From: Bostrychus sinensis
Taxonomy: Eukaryota; Chordata; Actinopteri; Gobiiformes; Eleotridae
DNA length: 64,000 nt
Assembly: GCA_020698575.1 (NCBI GenBank)
Contig: CM036244.1
Location: forward strand, 30,292,034-30,356,033
Direction: 5' to 3'
Shown: piece after piece, positions 36,784-48,290 of the stretch
Numbering within the stretch: the stretch's first letter is position 1
How the letters are laid out: the number at the start of each line of letters is the position of its first letter
Position numbers and translations under genes: made by a program
The notes under the pieces: model-generated
The model's database searches: none
Seen by the model: the letters and a program-made list of their open reading frames with translations, nothing else
What the model was told of the DNA's origin: nothing

Positions 36784-37356
36784 GTAACAGAAAGTAAAGT
36801 GCCCTTTGCAAAGCACTGTGATCACACAAATGTTTGTATTTGCACACCAATGAAAGACAAAGACTGTCATTCCCTCAGATTTTTCAGGGCTGCTTTATCT
36901 GCATTCTTATCTCTTGCTCCTCCTGACTACATCCTACACTTGGCTTTCAAATATGTCTTTATTGCTTTTCTCTTCAGGTCAGATGTTAATACACTTTGCC
37001 ATTTTGCTTGCAGCAGTTTTGTAACACAAGTGGAAATGAGAGAAAAGGCATACTTTGATTTGTCGGGTCACTAGTTTTACATAAAAAGACACAAACTGAA
37101 AAGAAAATGCAGCTGAACCTCTGGATAACAATTTGTGGACTCACAGCATGACTACACAAACATCTGTGCAACACTTTTATTTCTAATTAACACTCAGTTA
37201 ATCCTTTGTACTCTTATGTGGACTAAAACAAACACAGGAACAGGAGCGGTGAGGGTTGCCTATTTATTTTGGAGGTGGCTGACCGGCCTCTAGTCACTAT
37301 TCATGCTGCATTGTGATGCTAGGATTTCAAGCCTAATTTCAACATTTGATATACAG
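36784..37356. other. Non-coding DNA, nothing recognised
   Basis: No supported feature. Confidence 0.45.
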
Positions 37357-37508
37357 TGATCATGACCACCTGCATATTCATGTTGTGTGAAGACCACCAA
37401 TATCAGGCTTTCTATCACAAACTGCTTTGAGCAAGTAATATTATCCATCACTTTTCAGTCTTTTCTCTTCACCTCTCAGTGGTCATAATGTTATGTCTGA
37501 TTGGTGTG
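37357..37508 (-). mobile_element. Short Tc1/mariner derivative, copy C
   Basis: On the minus strand the left end is ACACCAATCAGACATAACAT followed by TATGACCACTGAGAGGTGAA. The right end is GCAGGTGGTCATGATCA, decayed. Only about 150 bases remain. CAGTTTGTGATAG and a GATATTGGTGGTC segment are recognisable from the zone bordering the deletion in copies A and B. There is no coding content. Confidence 0.7.
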
Positions 37509-40334
37509 AGATTCCAAATAAATTAATGATGAAATCTTGGCAATGTACTTGGCAACATTAGAGGACAGACGAACAGACAGATAGACACTCAAGGCAAGTC
37601 TGGCAGTGTCACATCAAATTGCACAATGTGTGTGTTTTTTTTAATGGCTAGACAGACGTCTGTAAAAGATGCACAAAGAACAAATACATTGTAAACGGGA
37701 TCATAATGCATCTGTTATTGTTTCAATGATGCTGGGTACATGAGTCATACAGAGCATCTAAATTCTTCACACAGGACAACCTGGTGACTGAGCTCATGTC
37801 ACCATACAAGCTGCTTATTAAGCAGCAATAAGTCACATGACCACTTAAACCATGTGTTGGAGCCAGATTCAGATGAAGGGTACTACAGATGATGACAGTG
37901 CAGTATGGACAGCCATGCACTTTATTCAGCACATTTACATCAGCTGCATATGAAAAATAAACACAAAAGAGTTGGTAGCCATTTGCCAAATCATCTTGGA
38001 ATTAATGTGATTTTTTGGTGGCTAATGCAAATCCATCAACTGACAATGTTGATGCATAACTTATTGCACTTATGGCACTTGGCATATGGCAGTATGTAGC
38101 ATGTGTAGGCACTATAGTTAGGTTCAAGTATGACTGAGTGAAGCAGTCAGGAGTTTCTCAAACTTTAACAAACCAACTTTATGAAAAAGAGTGGTTCATT
38201 TGTGATTTGAACCTGAGAAAAGAAATGCAGATTTTAGGACAAGAAAACAATTTGGATATTTCTTCCCACCACAAGAGGAAAGCAGACAATCAGATGCCAA
38301 TTACTTCTAATTTGCAGTCTGCGTTTCAGTTAACAAATAGGGCCTCTTGTTTCTGCAAAACAGAGAAAGTGGCAAATTCACATCTGTGGAGGGACTGCTG
38401 TCAGTCTCATCATCTCATAATGTGATTAACTCCTTAATATAATCTGCTCAAAATCACCATCAGGTCTCATTACAAAACACAGTGTCTTACCTAATGTATG
38501 CTGTAACACCAAAAGCTCCTTTTCTGTCACAGCCTTTGACTTGTCTTTGTTACTAAAGCTACAGGTTTTAACCTAAACAAAGAAGGTGCAGAGATTCAAA
38601 TTCTGTAAAAGCCAGCTGGACCCCTGAGTGCTGTCTGTATGCAAACTCATCTACAATGTAAATTAGCAGCGCGCTGCCGAGAAGTCTTATTATTAGTTAT
38701 TTTAGATTTTTATTGAAAGCAGCTTCCAAACATTGCAGGAAAGGTTGTTAACTTCATCTACAATCCCCCAGTCCAATGTCATCATTTAAATGAAAGAGAG
38801 GAAACACTGTAAGCTTTGCCTTGTATTCCACTGGAAGTGGCTGAAAGATGAACTCTGACCTTCTGCTCGCCCTTGTGCTGCATGAGTAAATTAGCCCACT
38901 GTTCTAATGTTAATGCAGAATGGAGAGGGACTAGGAAGCATGCTGACTGAATATTCAACACATGGTTTAGAAGTCACGTGTCAAGGTCTTTGCCAACTTT
39001 GGTAAAAAAAAAAGCCGCCTTATTCTCACTGATCACACCAGAAATCTATGTCCCATTAAAACAAACACAACACAGGCCAAACTCAGAACATACCACAGAT
39101 ACACATTGTATACAGATATATTTCAGTCTTGTGTCTGTGGATGCACGTTTGCTTCCAGCTGAAAAACACCCTGGCTTTAATAGCATCTCATGCAATTTTC
39201 ATGACGTCCATTTATCACATTTTGATATGGCAGCACTGTACACAGGCGGTAATATCTACCTGCCATTGTCAGGCCATCTGCAGGCTGGCCCTGCTCATTC
39301 TGCTCCCAGGCATTATGTGGGCCGTGCACTGGGACACAGACACAGACATTTTTTTACACTAACAGCTCTGGCTCTTTGCCTGGCGATCCCTACTGAGGAG
39401 CTGTAGTCCTGCGATAACACTCTGGCCATCAACAATGATCTCAATGTCTTTAACAAAAGGCAACCTAGGAGCAGCACACCACCACTCCCCCTGTCCCACC
39501 ACTGCTATCCATCTCTGCTCACTTGGCTGGACATCCAATAACATCCAATAGCTGTTGCTCCAAATTTCTATCTAAGCACAATATAAAGGCCTGTGAGTTT
39601 GAGTTCCTATCCTGGCAACACAGACAGCACTGTCTCCTCCCAGCCACACAGAGAGAGAAGGGGAGCCTGCTCACAATAAGAATGCCTCATTACCACTGTT
39701 TATCTTAAGCTGGATTAATACGACAGAAAGGCAATGCTTTTGTTTGGCAGGAAACAACATGCTCTGTGTCTTTTGTGCAGTGTGATACAGGGACATTCTT
39801 ATTGTCATTTCTTATTACAACTTGTTTTCTGCTCAGAATGAGACACACCACCCACTGGTGTCACCATATCACCAGTGTTTTACTGCTACCCTCTGTAATA
39901 ATTCAGGTGCTTCTCACAGAATATGATTTGTTTTTTTGTAGATTTAGTAAACACTCTGCTGCTTTAGAGTTCCCTTCAGTGATTGTGAGTGTATGACCAG
40001 CTGAAGGGAGGCGAGAGGTGCTCTTGGTTTACGGCTGTGGATGAAACAGAGGGAGAGGGGTAGCAGGAGTCACTCTCTCTATGACTGCTTCTCTTCATGT
40101 GGGACACCAATGTCAAGGATGAATCAGGGCTGTCTCAGTGATTGAATACAACTGTCTGAGCAAACAGACACAAGAAAGTCATGCATTCATTCAGAGCTGC
40201 TGTCAATCTGACCTTGACATCTTCACACGTTTCTCTACAATGACAAGGGACACCTTTACTGTATATAATTACCATTGGCTTGTTTGGAACATAGACCATA
40301 TTTTTATGATGGACACTCTATCAGGTGTGTATAA
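37509..40334. other. Non-coding DNA, nothing recognised
   Basis: The longest open frame (38978-39406, plus) has no domain I recognise and overlaps another frame at 39129. A tandem ACATCCAATA pair lies at about 39532-39551. Confidence 0.45.
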
Positions 40335-40409
40335 GTATAGTATACTATAGTATAGTATAGTATAGTATAGTATAGTATAGTATAGTATAGTGTAGTGTAG
40401 TATAGTATA
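40335..40409. repeat. (TATAG)n pentanucleotide microsatellite
   Basis: About 15 units of TATAG, with interruptions to TGTAG near 40391-40400. It is likely length-polymorphic. Confidence 0.97.
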
Positions 40410-40500
40410 AAGCATTTTTTTTCTGGCCATCCTCAACTCTACATTATAAGCCCTGCCTCCTGACTTTCCTCATGAGCTGAGCTGAAAGTGTTCTTTCTTT

Positions 40501-40672
40501 TTAATGTTTCCCTTACGGGGTCACCACAGTAAACCATCTGCCTCATAGGGTGCAGTGATTTCCAAATTCATTTGACAGGTTTTATGCTGGATGCCTTTAT
40601 TGAGGCACTCATCTCTATTTACACAGGCTTGGGACTGGAACAAAGAGCACTTGTGACCCTCTGTGGGTGGAT
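40501..40672 (+). repeat. Fish dispersed repeat, tandem copy 1
   Basis: The stretch contains TTACGGGGTCACCACAGTAA, ATAGGGTGCAGTGATT, TTTTATGCTGGATGCCTTTA and GGCTTGGGACTGGAAC. This is the order seen in a common fish repeat whose tail ends in a CCGGGCTTGGGACCGGC-like block. It matches copy 2 at 40745-40905. Confidence 0.65.
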
Positions 40673-40744
40673 AATGAGAGATGAACTAAAAGTAAAAGTA
40701 AAGAACTGTGGTCACCTACTGCTCCTGACAGGTTTTTGTTTTTA

Positions 40745-40905
40745 GTCTTTCCCTCCACTTCTTCCTCCTATAGGGTGCAGTGATTCACAAATTGGCATTT
40801 GTTTCACAACAGATGCCTTTCCTGATGCAACTCTTTCATTTATCTGGGTTTTGGGCTGACACAAAGAGTACGCTGGCCTGTGGCCCCCTATGGCTGGATT
40901 AATTT
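40745..40905 (+). repeat. Fish dispersed repeat, tandem copy 2
   Basis: Same family and orientation as copy 1: TATAGGGTGCAGTGATTCAC, CAGATGCCTTTCCTGATGCA, GGGTTTTGGGCTGACACAAA and GCCCCCTATGGCTGGATT. The two copies are separated by about 70 bases. Confidence 0.65.
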
Positions 40906-43900
40906 AACTCACTAATGACTAACATAATTTATTTTTGAATCCTCAGCCTTTTCCATTATATCTCAGTCTAAAATTATAAGAGCAATGACTTGAACATATT
41001 CTTGGAGCCTGTGCTAAAGTCTTTAGAACTAACTGTTCTCACAGTGGCTATAGGTAAATACATTTTCAACTGACAGCTAAAGGCTGAAGTGAAACTTGGC
41101 TGCAGCTTTTATTTAGAAAAAAAATCCTTGTAACAGGAAAGAAAGACTATTTTTATACTGAAATGAAAACAGTAAATTCATTTTAAGACATTTTCAGAAA
41201 TAAACTGCAATTGCTGGCTTATGTTCTATCTATGTTTAGTCTCCTAAAACAACTAACAACTTTGACTTGATTATTGCTGTCCATTCCCTTGTCACAGACC
41301 GTTTTTTTTTATTCTTCTGATAAACACTCTATTTGCTCTGTCCTTATGCATCACATTCTGTTGTTTCTGAGACTATTTTCCTTTTGGACTTTTCAAATTT
41401 CATCAGATCTCATCTAACATCTCTGATTGGTGCAGATCTGCTCATATGCAAATGACATCCACACAATTTTCTCTGCTGTCTGGAGAATAGATTGGACTTG
41501 AAATAAGGAAGGAATGGCACCATTTGTAGTTGTTTTAAAGCAGGCATTTTTAGAAGCTGTGCTCTGTGACAGAAACCAAAAAGTGCTCTCTCTCTAAGCC
41601 ACCTGTCCCATTGGTAATTTGTGTGTTTATTCAAATAGTTTTCAAGTATGCTGTTGTTTTGTTCACTTGACATCTTTCTTTGCTGGAAAAATAATGACTG
41701 TAGTTGCAACATTCTTAAGTAATATGGTATTAGGGATGGCACTATGTGCTGAATTTCATTAAATCAAGGGGACTTGACTTAATGTGTCTGATCAACGTTG
41801 CCACAATAAATATACTGAGTTGAAAAGAGCAAAGAATTTGTGGCCTAGTTTTTTCTGAGTTTTATAAAAATGTGTGTGACATATCAGTCACTACTTACTT
41901 CTATTTGTGACTTCTTTAGTCACTATTACTTCTGCTTCTCCTTGCTTAACACACTTTACCATGTAACTGTGCTACTTTTGGGACACTTGACTTGTGTCGG
42001 TAGATTTGTGATGCAGATATCTTTGGTGTTCATCTGCAACCTCTGCAACAGTAAAAACTGCTGTCAAACCAATATAGTATAATAATAAATAATATACATG
42101 GCCAAAGTGTTCACATTTTAAATCACTGAAACAACATAACAAAGTTAAGAGAAACGTTCTGTTTCCACTTCTGCTCTCCTGCACAGCCTCAGCATGTCAT
42201 GTCCAGGATATGTGTTTTTGATTGAACGAGTAGTTTACAAGTATTTCATTATTTTCATTAATTACTGTCTACTGTAAACATAAAAATAAACTCAAACTTA
42301 CTAAATTATTACTAAAAAGGTGTATAGCATATACAGCAGCAGCAGACCTCAATGACCATGTCTGCATCGGTTTGTTAGCTCTTTACTTACTGTTACCTAC
42401 AATAAACCATAAATTGCTCCTTCAATACAGAATGGGTTGTATGTTAACAGAAGTTATAAAGAGAGACCAAAAGAATAATCTTATCTCAGTATTTTATCCA
42501 CATTCCAACTCCAAGCCAAATACAATATGTTTAGTAAAACCTCCTTACTCCTTATACTACATTAGGCCACACGTTACAACATTTCAAAGTATTTATAGGC
42601 GTTCTTCGTTCTGTGGCTAAAGTTTCATATCTATCAAGTTGAGAATACATTTTTCAGTGTGGGCTCTGTGTGAGTTCATGCATCAGTGGGGCATACAGCT
42701 GTAGTGTTTCCAACATTTTAGTCAAGAAACTATAATTATTTGAACCAACAAAAACATTGCACTAGGATATCAATCTATGTGTCAATACAAATGTTCAGTT
42801 GAATTGAGGCCAAGATGACATTTGCAACTTCAAGTTTATATAGAGTACATGTACCTAAAAGTCCAACTTCATCCCCTTCCATCCTGATACAGGCTGCATG
42901 TTTTTTCTTTTAATGGCTGAGTTATTTGAATGGATATACAGTAAATGTTTTCCTGCACCATTGAGCAGAGTGAAAAGCAGTGATGGAAATGGCTTGTGAA
43001 GAAAACAGAGGAGAGAAAAGGTGTTCCTGTGGATGCCTCTGGCAGAATAAGCTGTACTCTTTTATCATGGTGCCGGTCAGAACAGCCCTTTGGTGTTCAG
43101 CATGGCAGACAGCTCACATGTGAAGATGTATCAGAGACACTGAGAGGACCCTGTGTGCCCTGGACCACATGGCCAGGTCACCATTCTACAAACTGGTGCC
43201 ATGGAAATGTCACAGCCTGGTCCTGGTCTGGTCAGAGTGAGCTGAGAGTGGAGGGAGGACAATGTTAAATGTTGGCCCCTTTTTGTTCCTCTGTCACCAA
43301 ACAACCACAGGAGTCAGTGGAGAATGCTGCACTGTGGGAGGGACAGCACAACATGAAACAAACTACTGCCCAGTCCAGCAGAAGGAACATCAACATCACT
43401 GCAACATCACTTTAAAACAAACATGATACACTACAACAGAATAATACACTTGGGAGTGGTGTGAATATGATCACATGCTCTGCTGTTCAAAACCTTCCAG
43501 GATGTCTGCCAGGCCACTTGGGCCACTTTAGGTTTGACACACAAAAGGTAGTGACGGTGCAGATGTTAAAAAGTAAACAGCTGTGTAAATGTTGTTACTT
43601 TGGGCCATTGGTAACACCAGGACTTGTTTTGCTTATGCTTTTATGCTAAAAACTTAAAAGGTAGAGTCAAGCTTTGAGTAATCTATGTATATTATTCACA
43701 TTTTGCTGGTGCTGGACTAAACATTATGTCCATGGAGCACTGATGATGTTTATACATTTGGAAAGTGGATTATTATGCTAACCTGAAGTACATTTCTGAG
43801 GCAACAACTCCAACACATTCAGAGCACAAATGTATAGGAGGGCAGCTGCACATCTTAGCTTCATTCAGTGTCTCCAGCACTAATGCATGTGCCTTTGAGG

Positions 43901-44044
43901 TTCAGCCTCTCTCCTCATTCCACAGCAGATGATAAAACCCTGTGCACAATAATATTTTTGCAGCTAAATACAGACTGTTGTGGTTGATCAAGAAAAAAGT
44001 CAGTAAACTTAAATATGGTTCATTCAACAAAAAAGCAAACAGTC
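40906..44044. other. Non-coding DNA, nothing recognised
   Basis: No supported exon, RNA gene or element end. The open frames at 41410-41742 (minus) and 42996-43268 (plus) have no recognisable domains. Confidence 0.45.
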
Positions 44045-44155
44045 TGAACCACCAGCTGAACATGATATATATACATGATATATATATATATACTGTATAA
44101 ATAAACTGTAAATATAAAAAATAAAAAGTATATATATACTGTATAAATGAACAGT
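44045..44155. repeat. AT-rich (TA)n-type tract with an internal duplication
   Basis: TATATACTGTATAAAT is followed by AAACTGTAA at 44089-44112 and repeated as TATATACTGTATAAAT then GAACAGTAA at 44133-44157. Confidence 0.75.
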
Positions 44156-44519
44156 AACAATAAACAATCTGTGTTTGAGATTGAGTTCACAGGAAATGCA
44201 GATTTTTCAGCTTTATCCTAAGTTCTCCTTCTGGAGGAGAGGAAAGTCTTGTACAGGATTTACACCACTACACTGCACTGAATCTTCTGATGTAACAATA
44301 AAATGTCACTCTTTCATAAACAACTTCACTCCAGCACACATTATCTTTATGTTTTTACAGCCTTTTACCTCAAAGGGACTGATGTCTGCATCTGCACTCA
44401 GTGAACCTCAATCTGCACATATTCAGCTCCAGAGTGCAGTCTCCCCTTTGATTAATCTCCCACTGATCTCACAGTTTATCAACACATTCAAGATTTAGTG
44501 AAGGGCCGGCTAGTGAGAC

Positions 44520-45165
44520 GGGATCGAAGGCCGTGCTTTGGCTCACTGACTGTGATTGTGCTACGCTGAGAGAATGCACTCAGCCAAACTGAAAAGACTC
44601 TCTCGTTTTTAGATGGGACTGTGGGGTATGTGAGGCTCATGTTCTTCAACTTCTCAAGTGCGTGTGATACCATCCATCCTCTGATCCTGAGAGAGCCAAA
44701 GCTTGAATGGGTGTGAAACCTATTTTTATGGTGTTGGATCTATAATTTCTTGACAGAGCAGCCACAGTATGTCAGGCTGGGAAGTGGTTTCTTGAACTGT
44801 GATGACCGACATCGGGGCCCCTCAGGGAACAGAGTTATCCACAATCCTCTTCATCCTATACACCAATGACTTTGCATATGGGTCTTCGTCATGTCACGTC
44901 CAGAAATATTCGGACGATACCGCAGCCGTGGCATGTGTGAAGGCACGCAGTAGAGTAAGGTAAATGGTCTAATTTTAAATACATAAAAGACAAAGGAGAT
45001 GACAGTGGACTGTGGCAGGCAGAAGAACCCTTCTTATCTGCCTGTGCCAATAAATGGTGGGAACATTGAGGTGGTTCCATCATATAAATATCTGGGAGTC
45101 CACATCAACCACAAACTGGACTGGTCAGTACAGGCTAATACTGCTCAATACAAAAAAGACAGTTT
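44520..45165 (+). mobile_element. L2-like LINE reverse transcriptase fragment (pseudogene)
   Basis: RT motifs appear in order but in several frames. Motif A region YVRLMFFNFSSACDTI lies at about 44619-44670, with Asn where L2 enzymes have the first catalytic Asp. Motif B region IGAPQGTELSTILFILYTND is at about 44812-44870. Motif C region VQKYSDDTAA is near 44899-44930, with both Asp kept. At 44999-45165 the downstream segment VPSYKYLGVHINHKLDWS follows. Stops and shifts between these blocks make it a pseudogene. The copy is 5'-truncated and stops abruptly at about 45165, where a different LINE family begins. L2 clade is inferred from the motif wording. Confidence 0.85.
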
Positions 45166-45600
45166 GTTACTTTCACTACAATGGAGGCTGCTAAATCCTA
45201 CCTCCACTGTATGATTTTTTTCCCATATTGATTATTGTTTTACAGTATGGTCCTTTGCTGGTATCACTGCATTGAAACCAATAGAACAGCTCGACAAAAA
45301 ATCTATCAAGGTATTTGCTCAAAAACCACAGTCCTTTAAGGGAAATATAGGTTTTTAAACTTTAAGAATCTTAAACAAAATTATCTTATTTACAGAATAA
45401 TGAATGGTTTGGCCCCACCCCCACTGGGAGAATTCCTCAAAAAAAGACAAAGTGACACTAGCACTAGGTCTGTTGTCGTGGGGGACTGTGAAGTGCAGTT
45501 CAGAAGATGCACCTTTGCCCAAAATGACCCAGGGTCACAAGCCAGCGTGCTCTTTGTGCCAGTCCAAAGCCAGGATAAATGACGTCCGGCACAGTACTAT
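45166..45600 (+). mobile_element. Second LINE fragment, C-terminal RT tail (pseudogene)
   Basis: From about 45182 the frame reads MEAAKSYLHCMIF. After a one-base shift it continues SHIDYCFTVWSFAGITALKP. Further on come MNGLAPPPLGEF (45400-45435) and VVGDCEVQFRRCTFAQ (45475-45525). These blocks form the C-terminal tail of a LINE of the same family as 46037-48290, which has YLNSMILSRILYCVTSWSQA in the same place. The family pattern is lost after about 45530. The sequence joins the preceding L2-like fragment without a spacer. Confidence 0.75.
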
Positions 45601-46036
45601 GCCAAAACAATCACTGCACCCGTGTAAGCTGATGATTTGCAGTGGCTACGGTAAGAGAAAGATGACAAAAGAAGAATCACAATAAGTCTGTTAACATAAG
45701 TGGCCAATAAACAGCTTGTAGACAGGTTAACCAACCTTGCTACTTTTAGATGACTGCATTTACAAGCAGTTTTATGAATATTAGATTACAATTGTGATAT
45801 TAAAACCACTAAGTATTACAAACTGCCCATTAAAATACAATGAGGCATTCTATTAATTTTATGCCACTTGAAAAAAGTGACAGGAGATACTAATTAGTGC
45901 CTGTGGCTCTCAGTGAAGTCCTTAATAATTGTCCTTAATGCTGTGTAATTTGTTTGCAGTAAATATGACAGCCCCCTCATCTTTCACAACAGATAAACAA
46001 GAGAATGCACAGCAGCAGGCCAGAAATAAAGCAGGT
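45601..46036. other. Non-coding spacer
   Basis: No supported feature. Confidence 0.4.
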
Positions 46037-48290
46037 TTAAGTAAGTAAGTAAATATTTGGTTTATTTATACAGGGACAATGCACAACAATACATTAACCT
46101 CGAGGAAGTCACAAGAAGAGATGCTTGGTGCCAGGTTTAAGCAAAAGAGCGCTAATTTCCACCTGTAGTCCCTGGACAGGTTGATGTTATATAAATAAAT
46201 AACAGAGATTGTTGATTAATGATAAGTAGACTAGTCAGTAAATAACAGCAACACATACAGCAACATGGGTCAAACACAGGGTCAATCTACCAACATTACA
46301 CTAAAACCACTCCAACATCCAACCTTTTACTCGTACACACACACCCACTGTCACTCACTCTGTCAGGAGTACAGTACAATCACACACACACTTTGTTTTA
46401 GGCATAACGACATGCATCTACACACACATTCATCACTAATGAGTGCACACTTGTTTTGAAAATAGCCATTCCTTTGACAGGCGTGCAAACGTTTGGAACC
46501 TGCTACATGTAATAATCTCTGCTGGCAAACGATTCCAATAATAATAATAATACATACATTTTATATAGCGCTTTTCACACAACTCAAAGACGCTTTACAA
46601 GAAACAAACATATGACAAACAAAATAACAGGAGAGATGTTATTAAGGGTTGAAAGCTAGTTTAAAGAGATAGGTTTTTAACTGTTTTTTGAAAGTTTGAA
46701 GAGAGTCTGAGGCATGGATGTGTGGGGGGAGAGAGTTCCAGAGGGTGGGGGCAGCAATGGTGAACGCTCTGTCCCCCAAGGTACGGTGCTTGGATTTGAT
46801 GATGGGAGGGAGGAGATGGCGGGAGGGATGGTGGTGCTGCAGAAGGCCAGTGAGGAATGGGGGAGCCAGGTTATTGAGGGCTTTGAAGGTGATGAGAAGG
46901 ATCTTGAAATGAATGCGTTGTTGAATGGGGAGCCAGTGGAGCTGCTGTAGGATGGGGGTAATATGTTCCCTGGAGCGGGTGTGGGTGAGGAGGCGGGCAG
47001 CTGAGTTCTGAATGTTGCAACAAAAGAGAAGGCTGATTTAGTGAATGCGGTCCTACATTTAGGAACACTGCACTCTCCGCTGGAATCTGAGCGTGTGACT
47101 TGAGCTGTCTTTTCTGAGCTCAGTGTGATAAAACTTCTCAAGGAATTAGCAAGAATGGGATAGTGGTGATCGAGGTTTCTTATCATGAATTTTAAGGGCA
47201 AGTTTATATAATGATTCAACAGGTCTGAGAACTGTTTTGCACGCCTGCGACCAGCTAGTCACACAATAAAGAATACGTGACAGTATCATTGAGTTTAAAT
47301 ACATGTTCGATGCTTCAGTGGTGAGAGACCCCCGTATATATCTAAAATTTGACAGGTTGAATTTTAGAGAATTACAAAGTTTTTTAACATGAGTTTTAAA
47401 AGTCAGAGATGAATCTAAGGTGACACCTAAATATGTAAATTCATTAACATTTTTAATTCTTTGTTCATTAATAAAAATATCTGGATAATTCAGTAATTTA
47501 CATCTGTTTGTAAAATACATTGTGGCTGTCTTAGCTACATTTATTGTAAGACAGGAGCTCTGTAGCCAGGCAGCAACCTTTTTCATTTCCATTGATAATC
47601 TCATGGCCACCTCAGTTTCATCCTTCCCATGACTGAACACAACCGTGTCATCAGCACTCCCACTCAGGTAAGATGCAATCCAGTCCTTTGTATGTTGGGA
47701 AAGTCCAAACCCCCCCAATTTACTCAGCAAGATTCTGACTTACAGTATCAAAAGCCTTGCGCAAGTCAAGAAAGACAGCTCCCATTACGCCTCCATGGTC
47801 TAAGCTAGATTTTATTTCTTCAAGGAAGTAACAGCAAGCTGTTTCAGTGGAAAAATTCCAATTCCAAATTGCAAAGAACTTAATAAATAATTTGCATCAA
47901 GATGTTCTATCAGCTGCTCAGCTACAACCTTCTCATAGACCTTGGAGATGGTGGGGAGAATACTAATCAGGTCGATAGTTACTGACCTCTTGTTTATCTC
48001 CCGACTTGTGCACAGGCGTTATAATAGCAGGCTTTAGAAATTCTGGAAAAACTACCTTCTTTGATTGACTGATTTATTGCTTTTGTGAGAACTGAGGCTA
48101 GTATTTCATTCTGGCTTTTTAAGAATGCACTATCCAGCCCATACAGATCTTTTGCTTTGCTGTTGTTTAGCTTTGTGATAACAGTTCTCACTGTGTCATC
48201 ATTAACAGGTGTCAATCTGAAAGTTGATGTATCACATACATTTTTTAAGACTAAAATGTTCATGTTTGGCAGTGTTCTGACGGTTGAAAG
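46037..48290 (-). mobile_element. 5'-truncated CR1/Rex1/L2-group LINE, interrupted by another LINE
   Basis: On the minus strand the pre-RT and early RT region is at 48263-48000 (VRTVITKLNNSKAKDLYGLD). It continues through a broken frame with YRPISILPTISKVYE-type sequence at about 47985-47940 and LGGFGLSQHTKDWIASYLSG at 47720. There SYLSG joins directly to SADDTVVFSHGKDETEVAMR, so roughly the RT palm segment between motifs A/B and C is deleted. Next come NEFTYLGVTLDSSLTFKTHV and the tail ECSVPKCRTAFTKSAFSFVA (47090-47020). After an inserted LINE (46537-47014) the frame resumes at 46536 with WNRLPAEIITCSRFQTFARL and stops at 46436. The 3' UTR ends in a (TTAC)n tail at about 46039-46053. Confidence 0.85.
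46537..47014 (-). mobile_element. Nested LINE 3' end (L2-like) with open C-terminal frame and (ATT)n tail
   Basis: An uninterrupted minus-strand frame runs from about 47012 to the stop at 46642. It carries IQNSAARLLTHTRSREHITP, ILQQLHWLPIQQRIHFKILL, APPFLTGLLQHHHPSRHL, HRTLGDRAFTIAAPTLWNSL and FKKQLKTYLFKLAF. This is the conserved C-terminal end of a fish LINE. The 3' UTR contains AAGCGCTATATAAAATG and a (TTA)n tail at 46551-46537, the usual recognition end of L2-type elements. Only about 480 bases are present (5' truncation). Its frame is intact, so it is younger than the LINE it interrupts. Confidence 0.88.

Noticed and set aside
38978..39406. 142-codon open frame, the longest outside repeats on the plus strand
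   Set aside because: No domain, no plausible splice context, and overlaps another frame; consistent with chance.
37509..40334. miRNA-like hairpins
   Set aside because: I scanned by eye and saw no arm pairing long enough; a folding program would be needed to exclude them.
46677..47219. 180-codon minus-strand open frame over the nested LINE
   Set aside because: It starts in the outer LINE and continues through the inner LINE in the wrong frame; the true inner coding frame is offset and runs to the stop at 46642.
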